Translations under genes and position numbers: made by a program
Shown here: positions 27,500-35,896 of the stretch, piece after piece
Position numbering within the stretch: position 1 is the first letter of the stretch
Layout: each line of letters begins with the position of its first letter
Assembly: GCF_017676385.1 (NCBI RefSeq)
Contig: NZ_JAFFZN010000019.1
Location: 62,001-126,000 of the forward strand
Length of the DNA: 64,000 nucleotides
Source of the DNA: Streptomyces spirodelae
Lineage (GTDB): Bacteria > Actinomycetota > Actinomycetes > Streptomycetales > Streptomycetaceae
Reading direction: 5' to 3'
Notes under the pieces: model-generated
Database searches by the model: none
Seen by the model: the letters and a program-made list of their open reading frames with translations, nothing else
What the model was told of the DNA's origin: nothing

Positions 27500-28168
27500 A
27501 TGACGACGCGCGCACCCTTCCCGTACGAGCCCCAGGGACAGGACTCGGGCGGTGCAGACGGCGGCCCGGGGCAGGGAGCCGGGGCCCGCTCCGGCGGGAA
27601 GCATCCGCCCCGGCCGCCTCGGTCGAAGGGCCGCACCCTGCTGCCGCTCGCCATCGCGGCGTGGGCCGTACTGGAGATCTGGCTGCTGACCCTGCTCGGC
27701 CAGGCCGCGGGAGGTCTGACCGTCTTCCTCGTGCTGGCCGGCGGCTTCGTGCTGGGCGCCGCCGCGATCAAGCGGGCCGGCCGCCGCGCCTGGCGCAACT
27801 TGGCGGAGACCGTCCAGCGCGCCCAGGACCAGGCCCGCGGGGGCGGCGAGGCCGGTGCCCCGGGCGACGAAACCGCCGCCGAGGGCCGTGGCGGCAACGG
27901 GACGGCGATGCTCGGCGGGCTGCTGCTGATGATCCCCGGGCTGGTCTCCGACGCGGCAGGGCTGCTGTGCCTCTTCCCGCCCACGGCCAAGCTGCTGCGC
28001 GGCACCGTGCAGCGCTCCCTGGACCGCCGCAGCGGCTTTCCGCGCGGCACCCTCGGCGACGCCTACCAGCAGGCGCGTACGGCCGAGCAGCAGGTGCGGA
28101 TGCACCGTCCGGACGGCAAGGTCGTCCAGGGCGAGGTCGTCCGCGACGACGAGCAGCGCGGGGAGTGA
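27500..28168 (+). CDS. fxsA: FxsA-family cytoplasmic membrane protein
   Basis: A 222-residue protein. After a polar, Gly/Pro-rich leader of about 45 residues there are hydrophobic segments LLPLAIAAWAVLEIWLLTLL and GLTVFLVLAGGFVLGAAAIK, then GTAMLGGLLLMIPGLVSDAA and GLLCLFPPTAKLLRG, which is the FxsA signature with its conserved IPG. The C-terminus is charged and cytosolic. The family relieves F plasmid exclusion in Escherichia coli; its streptomycete role is unknown. It follows Ppm1 by 72 bp on the same strand and may share its transcript. A strong terminator follows. Confidence 0.88.
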   Translation: MTTRAPFPYEPQGQDSGGADGGPGQGAGARSGGKHPPRPPRSKGRTLLPLAIAAWAVLEIWLLTLLGQAAGGLTVFLVLAGGFVLGAAAIKRAGRRAWRNLAETVQRAQDQARGGGEAGAPGDETAAEGRGGNGTAMLGGLLLMIPGLVSDAAGLLCLFPPTAKLLRGTVQRSLDRRSGFPRGTLGDAYQQARTAEQQVRMHRPDGKVVQGEVVRDDEQRGE

Positions 28169-28255
28169 CCCCGGTCCTACGGGGGTCGCCCTGGCGGGCT
28201 TCCGGGAGTGACCCCGGCCTTCCACGAGTGGTCTGCCAGCAATGAAGGCGGCACA

Positions 28256-28296
28256 AGAGGGCCCGAGGCACGCGCTCGGCGTGCCTCGGGCCCTCT
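28256..28296. terminator. strong bidirectional hairpin terminator
   Basis: A perfect 18-bp stem (28256-28273 with 28279-28296) and loop GCTCG, between the convergent fxsA and rbpA genes. Confidence 0.88.
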
Positions 28297-28344
28297 CGTG
28301 CTGTTCTCGGTGCGCCGCTCCTCAGCCGGCGCGCCGCACCGATA

Positions 28345-28734
28345 TCAGGCGGACTTGCGCTTGTTTCCGCTGCTGTCGTCGCGGGGGTGCACCGCGAGGT
28401 TCATGGTGCCGGAGCGGAGTACGGCGAGCCGCTCGGCGAGAACCTCCTCGAGCTCCTCACGGGTCCGCCGCTCCATCAGCATGTCCCAGTGCGTACGCGC
28501 GGGCTTGCCCTTCTTCTCCTCCGGACCCTCGCCGTCCACCAGGAGTGCCTGTGCGCCGCACACCTTGCACTCCCACTCGGATGGAATCTCGGCCTCTACC
28601 GAGAACGGCATCTCGAAACGATGGCCGTTCTGGCATGCGTACTCCACGGCCTGGCGCGGGGCCAGGTCGATGCCGCGGTCGGTCTCGTAGCTGGTCACCA
28701 CGAGTCGCGTGCCGCGAAGAGCTCGCTCACTCAT
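28345..28734 (-). CDS. rbpA: RNA polymerase-binding protein RbpA
   Basis: A 129-residue transcription activator that binds the principal sigma factor and core polymerase. The ATG at 28734 gives MSERALRGTRLVVTSYETDR, matching known RbpA; GGAGG lies nine bases upstream. The core zinc-binding part has ACQNGHRFEMPFSVEAEIP and EWECKVCGAQALLVDG with Cys at the expected spacing, then a basic linker (EEKKGKPARTHWDMLMERRT) and the sigma-interacting helix REELEEVLAERLAVLRSG. In streptomycetes it is an oxidative-stress regulon member, which agrees with the SigR-type promoter upstream. The upstream gap also leaves room for a vegetative promoter. Confidence 0.97.
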   Translation of the reverse strand: MSERALRGTRLVVTSYETDRGIDLAPRQAVEYACQNGHRFEMPFSVEAEIPSEWECKVCGAQALLVDGEGPEEKKGKPARTHWDMLMERRTREELEEVLAERLAVLRSGTMNLAVHPRDDSSGNKRKSA

Positions 28735-28796
28735 GAATTCGTGCCTCCCGGGCTGGTCGCCCACAGGACAGGTGTCGCTGTCGTCGTCATCCGGTC

Positions 28797-28823
28797 AACG
28801 TCCGGCCGCCGGTGAAGATTCCC
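28797..28823 (-). promoter_or_regulatory. SigR-type promoter of rbpA
   Basis: On the minus strand GGGAAT (28823-28818), 18 bases, then GTT (28799-28797) matches the SigR consensus GGGAAT-N16-19-GTT exactly. It begins about 63 bases before the rbpA start. RbpA is a known SigR target in Streptomyces coelicolor (family knowledge). Confidence 0.88.
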
Positions 28824-29046
28824 GCTATCGGGAGATCGCCCACCCGTCACGCACCTCCAACCGTGACGGATGGCTGCGCGCCGCTGCTCCTTCGTGCCGC
28901 CGCTTCGTTGATCTGCGGTACCCCCCGGTGACCGGTTTGTCACAACTGACAGAAGATGTCACCCACTGTTCGCATCTCTTCGGCGTGCAGTAACGGTCCA
29001 TCCCGGTGGGCCAAAGGCGTACACTACCGGCCCAGCACCCGCAGGT
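28824..29046. other. intergenic region behind rbpA
   Basis: No gene is seen. The stretch separates rbpA from the stop of the UMF1-type transporter on the same strand and may contain further rbpA promoters. No firm -35/-10 pair was found. Confidence 0.35.
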
Positions 29047-30456
29047 CTAAATCCGGCCCGGTGCGACGTTGCCCACGGCCGCTGCCGCACGTCTGACGGG
29101 TACCCGCAGCAGCAGCGCGAAACCGAGCGCGAAGAAGACCACCAGGGACAGGATCGCGCTCCGGTACTCGCCCGTCAGCTGGTACGTCAGTCCGAACACC
29201 AGTGGGCCCAGCCAGCTGGTGCCCCGGTCGCTGATCTCGTACAGGGCGAAGTACTCCGCCTCCTTGCCGGCCGGGACCAGATGCGAGAACAGCGAGCGGG
29301 ACAGCGCCTGACTGCCGCCCAGCACCAGGCCGATCCCCACCGCCAGTGCGTAGAACCAGACCGGGTCCTCGCGGGGCAGGAAGTACCCGGCGCCCACCGT
29401 CGCCGTCCAGGCCACCAGCGAGCCCAGAATGGTGCGCTTGGCCCCGTAGCGCGCCGCCAGCCTGCCCAGCAGCAGTGCGCCTGCCACGGCGAGGATCTGC
29501 ACCAGCAGGATCGCCCCGATCAGCGTCGTCTGGTCCAGCCCGAGTCCCTCCGAGCCGTAGACCGACGCCTGGGTGATCACCGTCTGGATGCCGTCGTTGT
29601 AGAGCAGGTACGCCAGGAGGAACATCAGGGTGAGCGGATAGCGGCGCAACTGGCGCAACGTCCCGGCCAGCTGGCGGAACCCCTGCCCGAGCCCCGCACG
29701 CGCGGCGCCGTCCGCGCTGTGCGCCACCGCCGGCCGCTCCCGCAGCCGCAGCAGCGGGACGACGGTGAAGATGCCCCACCACAGCCCGGCGGAGGCCAGG
29801 CAGATGCGCACGGCCGTCGACTCGGCGACTCCCAGCGCCTCGTGCCCCAGGAACAGCCCGAGGTTGGCCACCAGCACCAGTGCGCCCGAGGCGTATCCGA
29901 AGGCCCAGCCGTGTGCGGAGACCCTGTCGCGCTCCTCGGGTGCGGCGATCTGGGGCAGAAAGGCGTGGTAGAGCACGATGGAGACGGCGAAGCTGACGTT
30001 CGCCACCACCAGCAGTACCCCGCCCAGCAGATAGCGGTCGCCGTCCAGGAAGTACATCCCTGTGGTCGCCCCCGCGCCCAGATAGGCGGCGGCGCCGAGC
30101 AGCGGCTTCTTGCGCCCCGTACGGTCGGCGAAGGCCGCGGCCAGCGGCATCACCAGCACCGAGAGCAGTACGGAGGCCGAGACCGCGTACGGGAAGAAGG
30201 AGCCCGCCCGCACCGGAATGCCCATGGGGTGCACATAGCCGTCGGCGTCGGCGGCGGACTTGGTGACCTCGGTCAGATACGGGCCGAGGAAGACGGTGAG
30301 CACACTGGTGGAGAAGACGGAGTTGGCCCAGTCGTAGAAATACCACCCGCGCTGTTCGCGGCGGCGCTCACGGCCCGGTGCCGCCAACTCCCCTGGAGAT
30401 GCGCTCCGATCCGGCGACTGCGGCGCATCCGGCGCATCAGGTGCGACCGTTCCCAT
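29047..30456 (-). CDS. UMF1/Atg22-type MFS transporter
   Basis: A 469-residue membrane protein with about 12 hydrophobic segments. The N-terminal signature REQRGWYFYDWANSVFSTSV followed by TVFLGPYLTEVT is diagnostic of the UMF1 (vacuole effluxer Atg22-like) branch of the major facilitator superfamily. Other blocks are LAAAFADRTGRKKPLLGAAA, FLAYLLYNDGIQTVITQASV and FALYEISDRGTSWLGPLVF. Eukaryotic members release amino acids from vacuoles; bacterial substrates are unknown. The ATG at 30456 follows GGGGAGG. It is single in its orientation, 312 bp beyond rbpA. Confidence 0.9.
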   Translation of the reverse strand: MGTVAPDAPDAPQSPDRSASPGELAAPGRERRREQRGWYFYDWANSVFSTSVLTVFLGPYLTEVTKSAADADGYVHPMGIPVRAGSFFPYAVSASVLLSVLVMPLAAAFADRTGRKKPLLGAAAYLGAGATTGMYFLDGDRYLLGGVLLVVANVSFAVSIVLYHAFLPQIAAPEERDRVSAHGWAFGYASGALVLVANLGLFLGHEALGVAESTAVRICLASAGLWWGIFTVVPLLRLRERPAVAHSADGAARAGLGQGFRQLAGTLRQLRRYPLTLMFLLAYLLYNDGIQTVITQASVYGSEGLGLDQTTLIGAILLVQILAVAGALLLGRLAARYGAKRTILGSLVAWTATVGAGYFLPREDPVWFYALAVGIGLVLGGSQALSRSLFSHLVPAGKEAEYFALYEISDRGTSWLGPLVFGLTYQLTGEYRSAILSLVVFFALGFALLLRVPVRRAAAAVGNVAPGRI

Positions 30457-30632
30457 CCCCGTTCCTCCCCGTCTCCGGTTGTGTGCGGGCTGCCGTCGGC
30501 GCTCGACCCGCGCAGGATGCGAACGATCTTCGCAACCGGTCCGGGGAGACTACAGCCCGTCTTCCTCCCCCCGGGGAAGTCGCCGCCGTCAACGTCGCGC
30601 TTCAAGCCTTGAGTTGACGCCGGACCGACCCG

Positions 30633-31445
30633 TCATGTTCGGGGCCAGGCGCCGCGTGCGGCGAACACCTCGCGCAGCATCTCCAACTCGTCGGTCATGA
30701 TGCCGTCCACGCCGAGGTCCAGCAGGGCGGCGGCGCGGGCCGGATCGTTCACCGTCCACACGTGCACGCGCAGCCCCCGCGCGTGCGCGGTACGTACGAA
30801 GGCGCGGTCCACCACGCGGAGCCTGCCGTGGCGCTCGGGCACCTGCGCGCAGCCGGCGCCCGTAGGCAGCCGGAACGGCAGCCGGTAGGAGCGCATCCGC
30901 AGTGCCAGCACTCCGCTCGTGCCCAGCGAGGTCAGCAGCCGGGGACCCGCCAGCGCACGCGCCCTGGCCACCCGTGCCTCGGTGAACGAGCCCACACACA
31001 CCCTGTCCCAGGCGGACTCCCTCCCCAACAGTTCCAGCAACGGAACCAGGGCGCTGTCGGTCTTCACATCGATGTTCCAGCGCACCCCGGGAAACGCGCG
31101 CAGCAGGTCGGCGAAGAGCGGCACGGGTTCGAAGCCCGCCACGCGGGCCCGGCTCACCTCGGCCCAGCTCAGCTCGGCCAGCGCGCCGCCGCGGTCGGTG
31201 GCGCGGTCCAAGGTCGCGTCGTGGAAGGCCACCAGCGCACCGTCCGCCGTGGTGTGCACGTCGGTCTCCAGGTACCGGTAGCCGAGCCCGACGGCCCGGG
31301 CGAAGGCCGCGTGGGTGTTCTCCAGCCCCGAGGCGGCACCGCCCCGGTGTGCGAAGGCCAGCGGTACGGCGGAGGCCAGAAACGGGTGGCCGTGGCCACG
31401 GCCGGGGGAAGGGCGGCGGCCCTTGGTCGTTCGTGTGTTCGTCAC
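30633..31445 (-). CDS. glycerophosphodiester phosphodiesterase
   Basis: A 270-residue TIM-barrel phosphodiesterase releasing glycerol 3-phosphate from glycerophosphodiesters. Signatures: LAFAHRGGAASGLENTHAAF, YLETDVHTTADGALVAFHDA with the metal Glu/Asp and catalytic His, LDRATDRGG, WNIDVKTDSALVPLLELL and VHVWTVNDPARAAALLDLG then VDGIMTDELEML. No secretion signal is visible, so it should act in the cytoplasm. The GTG at 31445 is chosen: GATACT lies about eight bases upstream and no ribosome site exists, so a leaderless mRNA is likely. It lies 22 bp downstream of the yczE-like gene. Confidence 0.92.
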   Translation of the reverse strand: MTNTRTTKGRRPSPGRGHGHPFLASAVPLAFAHRGGAASGLENTHAAFARAVGLGYRYLETDVHTTADGALVAFHDATLDRATDRGGALAELSWAEVSRARVAGFEPVPLFADLLRAFPGVRWNIDVKTDSALVPLLELLGRESAWDRVCVGSFTEARVARARALAGPRLLTSLGTSGVLALRMRSYRLPFRLPTGAGCAQVPERHGRLRVVDRAFVRTAHARGLRVHVWTVNDPARAAALLDLGVDGIMTDELEMLREVFAARGAWPRT

Positions 31446-31467
31446 CGCGGCAGTATCGCCGCAGCCG

Positions 31468-32145
31468 TCACCGGCGCGGTACCGCGCGCGCCTGCTTGCC
31501 GCCGCGGGCCACCACGCGGGAGGCATCGCCGGGCTCGGTGCTGTCCGGCAGCGCGAACAAGCGCAGGAAGAACTGGGCGAGGGGCCCGATCGCCAGCGCG
31601 TACACCACCGTGCCCACCCCGGCCGAGCCGCCCAGCAGGATTCCCGTCACCAGGACCACGATCTCGATCCCCGTCCGCACCAGCCGGATCGAGCGGCCGG
31701 TGATCTTGTGCAGCCCGGTCATCAGCCCGTCGCGGGGACCGGGTCCGAACCGTGCCGAGATGTAGAGCCCTGTCGCGGCGCCGTTCAGCACCACCCCGCC
31801 CAGCAGCAGCGGAACGCGGTGAGCCAGTGCCTCCACCTGGGGGAGCAGCCACAGTGTCGCGTCCATCGAGAGGCCCACCAGGAACACGTTGGAGACCGTG
31901 CCCAGGCCGGGGCGCTCGCGCATCGGCCACCACAGCAGCAGCACCGCGGCGCCCACGATGATCGCGACCGTGCCGATGGACAGTCCGGTGCGCTCGGCGA
32001 TGCCCTGATGGAATACGTCCCAGGGGTCCAGCCCCAGTCCGGCGCGCACCATCAGCGCCGCGCTCGCGCCGTACAGCAGCAGCCCCACGTACAGCTGCGT
32101 GAACCGACGAACCAGATGTCTGCCAGAACCCCGCGATATGGACAA
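31468..32145 (-). CDS. YczE-type integral membrane protein
   Basis: A 225-residue protein with about five membrane segments: FTQLYVGLLLYGASAALMV, LSIGTVAIIVGAAVLLLWWP, SNVFLVGLSMDATLWLLPQ, VPLLLGGVVLNGAATGLYI and IEIVVLVTGILLGG. The loops GLDPWDVFHQGIAERTGLS and GPGPRDGLMTGL are the duplicated DxWxxxxxGL-type motifs of the YczE/YitT family. The TTG at 32145 is chosen because AGAAGGGG lies seven bases before it; a longer frame has no similarity. It diverges from a MocR-type regulator, as the yczE-yczR pair does in other actinobacteria. Function is unknown. Confidence 0.85.
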   Translation of the reverse strand: MSISRGSGRHLVRRFTQLYVGLLLYGASAALMVRAGLGLDPWDVFHQGIAERTGLSIGTVAIIVGAAVLLLWWPMRERPGLGTVSNVFLVGLSMDATLWLLPQVEALAHRVPLLLGGVVLNGAATGLYISARFGPGPRDGLMTGLHKITGRSIRLVRTGIEIVVLVTGILLGGSAGVGTVVYALAIGPLAQFFLRLFALPDSTEPGDASRVVARGGKQARAVPRR

Positions 32146-32167
32146 AGAACTACCCCTTCTCGTGCAA

Positions 32168-32195
32168 GTGGACTGTCTCGTGGCACCCTGTGGCA
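32168..32195. promoter_or_regulatory. direct-repeat operator candidate between yczE-like and yczR-like genes
   Basis: Three same-direction half-sites, GTGGAC (32168), GTGGCA (32180) and GTGGCA (32190), are 12 and 10 bp apart, about one helical turn each. MocR regulators are known to bind direct repeats ahead of their own divergent target. Confidence 0.5.
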
Positions 32196-32243
32196 TGGAA
32201 GCAGGCCATTTCAACGGCCAATCCGGGAGAGGTGGACCGAACA

Positions 32244-33869
32244 ATGGCGCACTGGAACTCCGCTGTGGGAGCCGCGCAGCTCGCGCGGCTGCTCGGGTCG
32301 CAGCACGCCACACGGCGCGAGAACCCCGAAGCGGTGCGGGAGAGCACCGCCGCTGCAGGAATGGCAGGCCCCGCCGAGGCGCCGGCCACCGGGGTGGTCG
32401 CAACGCGCACGGCCCAGGCCACCCGGAAGGTGCCCGCCTACCGCTCGCTCGCCGAGGGCCTGCGGCTCCTCGTCCTGGAGGGCCGGATTCCGGTGGCGAC
32501 CCGGCTGCCCGCCGAGCGGGAGCTGGCCGCGGCGCTGTCGGTGAGCCGCACCACGGTGGCCGCGGCCTTCGAGGCGCTGCGCTCCGACGGGTTCCTCGAA
32601 TCCCGCCGCGGCTCGGGAAGCTGGACGACCGTGCCGGCGGGCAAGCCGCTGCCCAGCCGCGGCCTCCACCCCCTCCCGCCCGAGAACGAGGGCACCGTCA
32701 TCGACCTGGGCTGTGCCGCGCTCCCCGCACAGCCGGCCCTGAGCGAGGCGCTCCAGCGCGCGCTGACGGCGCTCCCGCCCTACGCGCACACCCACGGCGA
32801 CTATCCGGCGGGCCTGCCGGTGCTCCGCGAGGCGCTGGCCGAGCGCTACACCGCGCTCGGCGTGCCCACGATGCCGCAGCAGATCATGGTCACCACCGGG
32901 GCGCTGGGCGGAGTGGGGGCCCTGGCGCGGATGCTGGTCCCGCGCGGGGAGCGCATCGCCGTCGAGCACCCCTCCTACGCGAACGTGCTGCAGCTGCTGC
33001 GCGAGACGGGCGGCCGGCTCGTGCCCGTTCCGATGGCGGACCGTCTGGCCGGCTGGGACCTGCCCGCCTGGCACCGCACCCTGCGGGAGGCGGCGCCACG
33101 CCTCGCCTACGTCGTCGCGGACTTCCACAACCCCACCGGAGCGCTGGCCGGCACCGAACAGCGCCGCGAACTGGTGGCGGCGGCGCGTGCCGCGGGGACG
33201 GTGCTGATCGCCGACGAGACCATGGCCGACCTGCCGCTGGGCCCGCCCGGCGCCACCGGAACGCCGAGCACCGGTGCGCCGGGGCTGGAGATGCCGCGGC
33301 CGATGGCCTCCTTCGACCCGGGCGGCTCGGCCGTCATCACGGTCGGCTCGGTCAGCAAGTCGATCTGGGCGGGGATGCGGATCGGCTGGGTACGGGCAGC
33401 GCCCGAGATCATCCGCAGCCTCACGGCGGCCCGCGCCTACGTCGACCTGGGCAGCCCTGTGCTCGAACAGCTGGCCGTCGCCGAACTGCTCAACGGCAAC
33501 GGATGGGAGGCGGCCGTCACCGAGCGCCGGGCTCGGGCGAGGGAGAACCGGGAGGCCCTGACGGCGGCGCTCCGCGACCACCTGCCCGACTGGGAGTTCG
33601 ACGTGCCGCTCGGCGGCCTCACTCTGTGGGTGCGCACCGGCGGCCTCTCCGGCTCCCGGATCGCGGAGGCCGGTGAACGGCTCGGCGTCCGGGTGCCCTC
33701 CGGGCCGCGGTTCGGGGTGGACGGCGCCTTCGAGGGGTTCGTTCGGCTGCCGTTCACCATCGGTGAGCCGCTCGCCCGGGAGGCCGCATCCCGACTGGCG
33801 GCCGCCGCGGACCTGGTGCGGTCCGGGGCACCCACCCCCTCCGACGTCCCGCGCTCCTACGTGGCCTGA
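32244..33869 (+). CDS. MocR/GntR-type PLP-dependent transcriptional regulator (YczR-like)
   Basis: A 541-residue chimeric regulator. The ATG at 32244 gives MAHWNSAVGAAQLARLLGSQ, the YczR-type start. A GntR winged helix lies at about 65-135: YRSLAEGLRLLVLEGRIPV, RLPAERELAAALSVSRTTV and SDGFLESRRGSGSWTTV. The rest is a fold-type I aminotransferase domain: GDYPAGLPVLREALAERY, TTGALGGVGALARMLVPRGE, VVADFHNPTGALAGTEQRRE and the PLP-lysine region TVGSVSKSIWAGMRIGW. It is expected to sense an amino-acid-like ligand through PLP and control the divergent yczE-like gene. Confidence 0.92.
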   Translation: MAHWNSAVGAAQLARLLGSQHATRRENPEAVRESTAAAGMAGPAEAPATGVVATRTAQATRKVPAYRSLAEGLRLLVLEGRIPVATRLPAERELAAALSVSRTTVAAAFEALRSDGFLESRRGSGSWTTVPAGKPLPSRGLHPLPPENEGTVIDLGCAALPAQPALSEALQRALTALPPYAHTHGDYPAGLPVLREALAERYTALGVPTMPQQIMVTTGALGGVGALARMLVPRGERIAVEHPSYANVLQLLRETGGRLVPVPMADRLAGWDLPAWHRTLREAAPRLAYVVADFHNPTGALAGTEQRRELVAAARAAGTVLIADETMADLPLGPPGATGTPSTGAPGLEMPRPMASFDPGGSAVITVGSVSKSIWAGMRIGWVRAAPEIIRSLTAARAYVDLGSPVLEQLAVAELLNGNGWEAAVTERRARARENREALTAALRDHLPDWEFDVPLGGLTLWVRTGGLSGSRIAEAGERLGVRVPSGPRFGVDGAFEGFVRLPFTIGEPLAREAASRLAAAADLVRSGAPTPSDVPRSYVA

Positions 33870-33908
33870 GCGCCGCCCCGTCCGCTGCGCGGCCGGCCAG
33901 GGTCCCGT

Positions 33909-35519
33909 TCAGCCGGCCCGGCCGGCCGGTGGTGCGGGAACCGGTGCGTCCGTCGCCTGTCCGTGCCACTCATCGGCGGGGGTGGCGGGCGCCGGGCTCG
34001 GGCTCCGGGTGGGGGCGCGGACCGGCTCGGGCAGCAGCTCCTGGACCGCGCTCCGCGCCGCCTCGCGCGCCGTCTCGTCCTGCGGGTCCGGGGTGGCCGG
34101 GACCTGGAGCCGCAGCACGGGGCCGTGGCCGAGTCGTACGAAGCCACGGCCGGGCGGTACGTCCGGCGCCGGTCCCGTCTGCGGCGCCTCGCCCAGCACA
34201 CCGCCCACCTGCTCGGGCGAGACGGCACCCAGCACCACCCGCGCCCTGGTGTACGTCAGCACGGCGTCCCCCAACTCCTCCGTGCCGTCGAACTGTTCGG
34301 CCACCGCCACGGTCACCCCCGCCGCGCGGCCGTGCCGCAGCGGGATCCGCAGCAGCTCCTGCGGATCGGTCTGTCCCTGGGCCCGTGCGAGGTAGGTGAG
34401 CGCGGCCGGCCGGTCCACCAGCACCCACAGGGGCCGGGTGGTGTCCTGAGGGACGGGCTCGCCGCGCTGCCGGCACCGGCTCGTCTCCAGCAGCCTGCGC
34501 TCCGTCTCGCGCGCCGCCCACTCCAGGGCGGCCAGCGCGCCCGGCAGCGTGGACTCCACACCCAGCACGCCGCGCCGAGCCGCGAACGCCGCGAACTCGC
34601 CGCCCCCCTCACCGTCCACGATCAGCACCTCGCCGCGGCCCAGTGCCTGGAGGGCGAGCGACCTCAGCAGCGAACTGGTACCCGACCCGGGAGTGCCGAC
34701 CGCCAGCAGGTGCGCTTCCGTCGAGCGCGGTCCGGTTCGCCACATCACCGGCGGTACGTCCCGGGGCGCGTCCTCGTCCAGGAAGCACACCGGCACCGTC
34801 CTTGTGATCTCGCAGCCGTCCGTGAAGCCGAGCACCGTCTCGCCGGGCGCGGTCACGAACGGCTGGGCGTGGATGCCGGTGGGCAGCGGCTCCAGCGCGG
34901 TCATCTCCAGCAGGTTGCACTCCCCGTCCCAGCAGAAGCGGTACTCGCGGCCGCGGCCCGTCTTGGCGGCCAGCAGCTGTTCGACCCGCAGCCGTTCGGC
35001 GAGCTCGCCGTCGCGGAAGGAGGCCGGGTAGCGCAGCAGCAGTTCGCAGATCCGGCCGTCCCGGAAGGCGAACTCCTCGAACGCGCGCTCCCATCGGCCG
35101 TCGTACGCGTACAGCGGTTCGGGGTGCGGGTCGCCGTCCAGCGCGAAGTACGGCACCAGCGCCTCGTACACCGTCTGCAGCCGAGCGCGCTCCCCGGTGG
35201 TGGGGCCCGCACGGAAGGCGCCCGGGCCGGCCGGGCCCTGCCTGCCGTACCAGGCGGTGGTGGCCAGCGCACCCAGCACCGCCAGCACCGGGCCATACGG
35301 CAGCAGCCACAGCAGGACCCCGCAGGCGGCGACGGCGAACAGCGTGGGACCCCGCCGTTCCCTGGGTGTCCGCGCCCACCAGGCCCGGCCGTGCGCCGCC
35401 AGACAGCGCGCTCCCCTGCCGAGGACGAGTACTGGGTGCAGTACGTCGAGCACGCCGTCCGTGGTGGCACGCACGAGTTTCCGTGCGTCCCGCCGCGACG
35501 GCATCGCCCACCGCCCCAC
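33909..35519 (-). CDS. sffA: FtsK/SpoIIIE-like protein SffA
   Basis: A 536-residue protein with a membrane N-terminus (GPTLFAVAACGVLLWLLPYG and VLAVLGALATTAWYG) and an FtsK-type P-loop domain. The order smeA-sffA and the match to streptomycete SffA identify it; SmeA targets SffA to sporulation septa, where it takes part in chromosome segregation and spore maturation (published for S. coelicolor). The Walker A region reads VGTPGSGTSSLLRSL, so the invariant Lys is Thr; Walker B is near EVLIVDGEGGGEF. It may therefore hydrolyse ATP poorly or not at all. The C-terminus is Pro/Ala-rich. GTG at 35519 follows GGGAGGAG. It is 142 bp after smeA. Confidence 0.88.
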   Translation of the reverse strand: MGRWAMPSRRDARKLVRATTDGVLDVLHPVLVLGRGARCLAAHGRAWWARTPRERRGPTLFAVAACGVLLWLLPYGPVLAVLGALATTAWYGRQGPAGPGAFRAGPTTGERARLQTVYEALVPYFALDGDPHPEPLYAYDGRWERAFEEFAFRDGRICELLLRYPASFRDGELAERLRVEQLLAAKTGRGREYRFCWDGECNLLEMTALEPLPTGIHAQPFVTAPGETVLGFTDGCEITRTVPVCFLDEDAPRDVPPVMWRTGPRSTEAHLLAVGTPGSGTSSLLRSLALQALGRGEVLIVDGEGGGEFAAFAARRGVLGVESTLPGALAALEWAARETERRLLETSRCRQRGEPVPQDTTRPLWVLVDRPAALTYLARAQGQTDPQELLRIPLRHGRAAGVTVAVAEQFDGTEELGDAVLTYTRARVVLGAVSPEQVGGVLGEAPQTGPAPDVPPGRGFVRLGHGPVLRLQVPATPDPQDETAREAARSAVQELLPEPVRAPTRSPSPAPATPADEWHGQATDAPVPAPPAGRAG

Positions 35520-35550
35520 GCCCAGCTCCTCCCGGCCCGCTGACTGATCG

Positions 35551-35622
35551 TCGGCTCTGTCGGCCCTGTCGGCCCTGTCGGCCCTGTCGGCCCTGTCGGC
35601 CCTGTCGGCCCTGTCGGCCTCG
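35551..35622. repeat. eight-copy 9-bp tandem repeat between smeA and sffA
   Basis: Eight head-to-tail units of TCGGCCCTG, the first and last with small changes, fill half of the 142-bp gap between the smeA stop and the sffA start. Being a multiple of three it could be read through as a Gly-Pro-Thr or Arg-Ala-Asp repeat, but no start is available. Confidence 0.88.
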
Positions 35623-35661
35623 TCGGACTTCTCTGCCGCGTCGGCCTTCTCCGCCTCGCGG

Positions 35662-35856
35662 CTAGAGTTTGAGCCCGCCGAGCAGGCTTGCCAGGCTCTC
35701 GCCCCCCGCCTTGATGCTGGGTGCCATGGCGGTGCCCGCCAGGTAGAAGCCGAAGAGGGCGCACACCAGCGCGTGGGAGACCTTGAGGTTGTCCTTGCGG
35801 AAGAAGAGGAAGACGATCAGGCCCAGCAGTACGACACCCGAAATCGAGAGAATCAC
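35662..35856 (-). CDS. smeA: small membrane protein SmeA
   Basis: A 64-residue protein, too short for many gene callers. It has a membrane segment at the N-terminus (ILSISGVVLLGLIVFLFF), a charged turn RKDNLK, a second segment HALVCALFGFYLAGTAM, and an amphipathic C-terminus (GGESLASLLGGLKL). The length, hairpin topology and position ahead of the FtsK-like gene identify SmeA, which in S. coelicolor localises SffA to sporulation septa and affects spore wall formation and chromosome condensation. GTG at 35856 has AGGAG six bases upstream. It is divergent from the M20 gene, with an unusual inverted repeat in between. Confidence 0.85.
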   Translation of the reverse strand: MILSISGVVLLGLIVFLFFRKDNLKVSHALVCALFGFYLAGTAMAPSIKAGGESLASLLGGLKL

Positions 35857-35896
35857 CAGTCACTCCTGATGTAGGGGACGGTCACCATGAGTTTCA

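Noticed and set aside
35551-35622. CRISPR array
   Set aside because: Units are 9 bp with no spacers; it is a simple tandem repeat.
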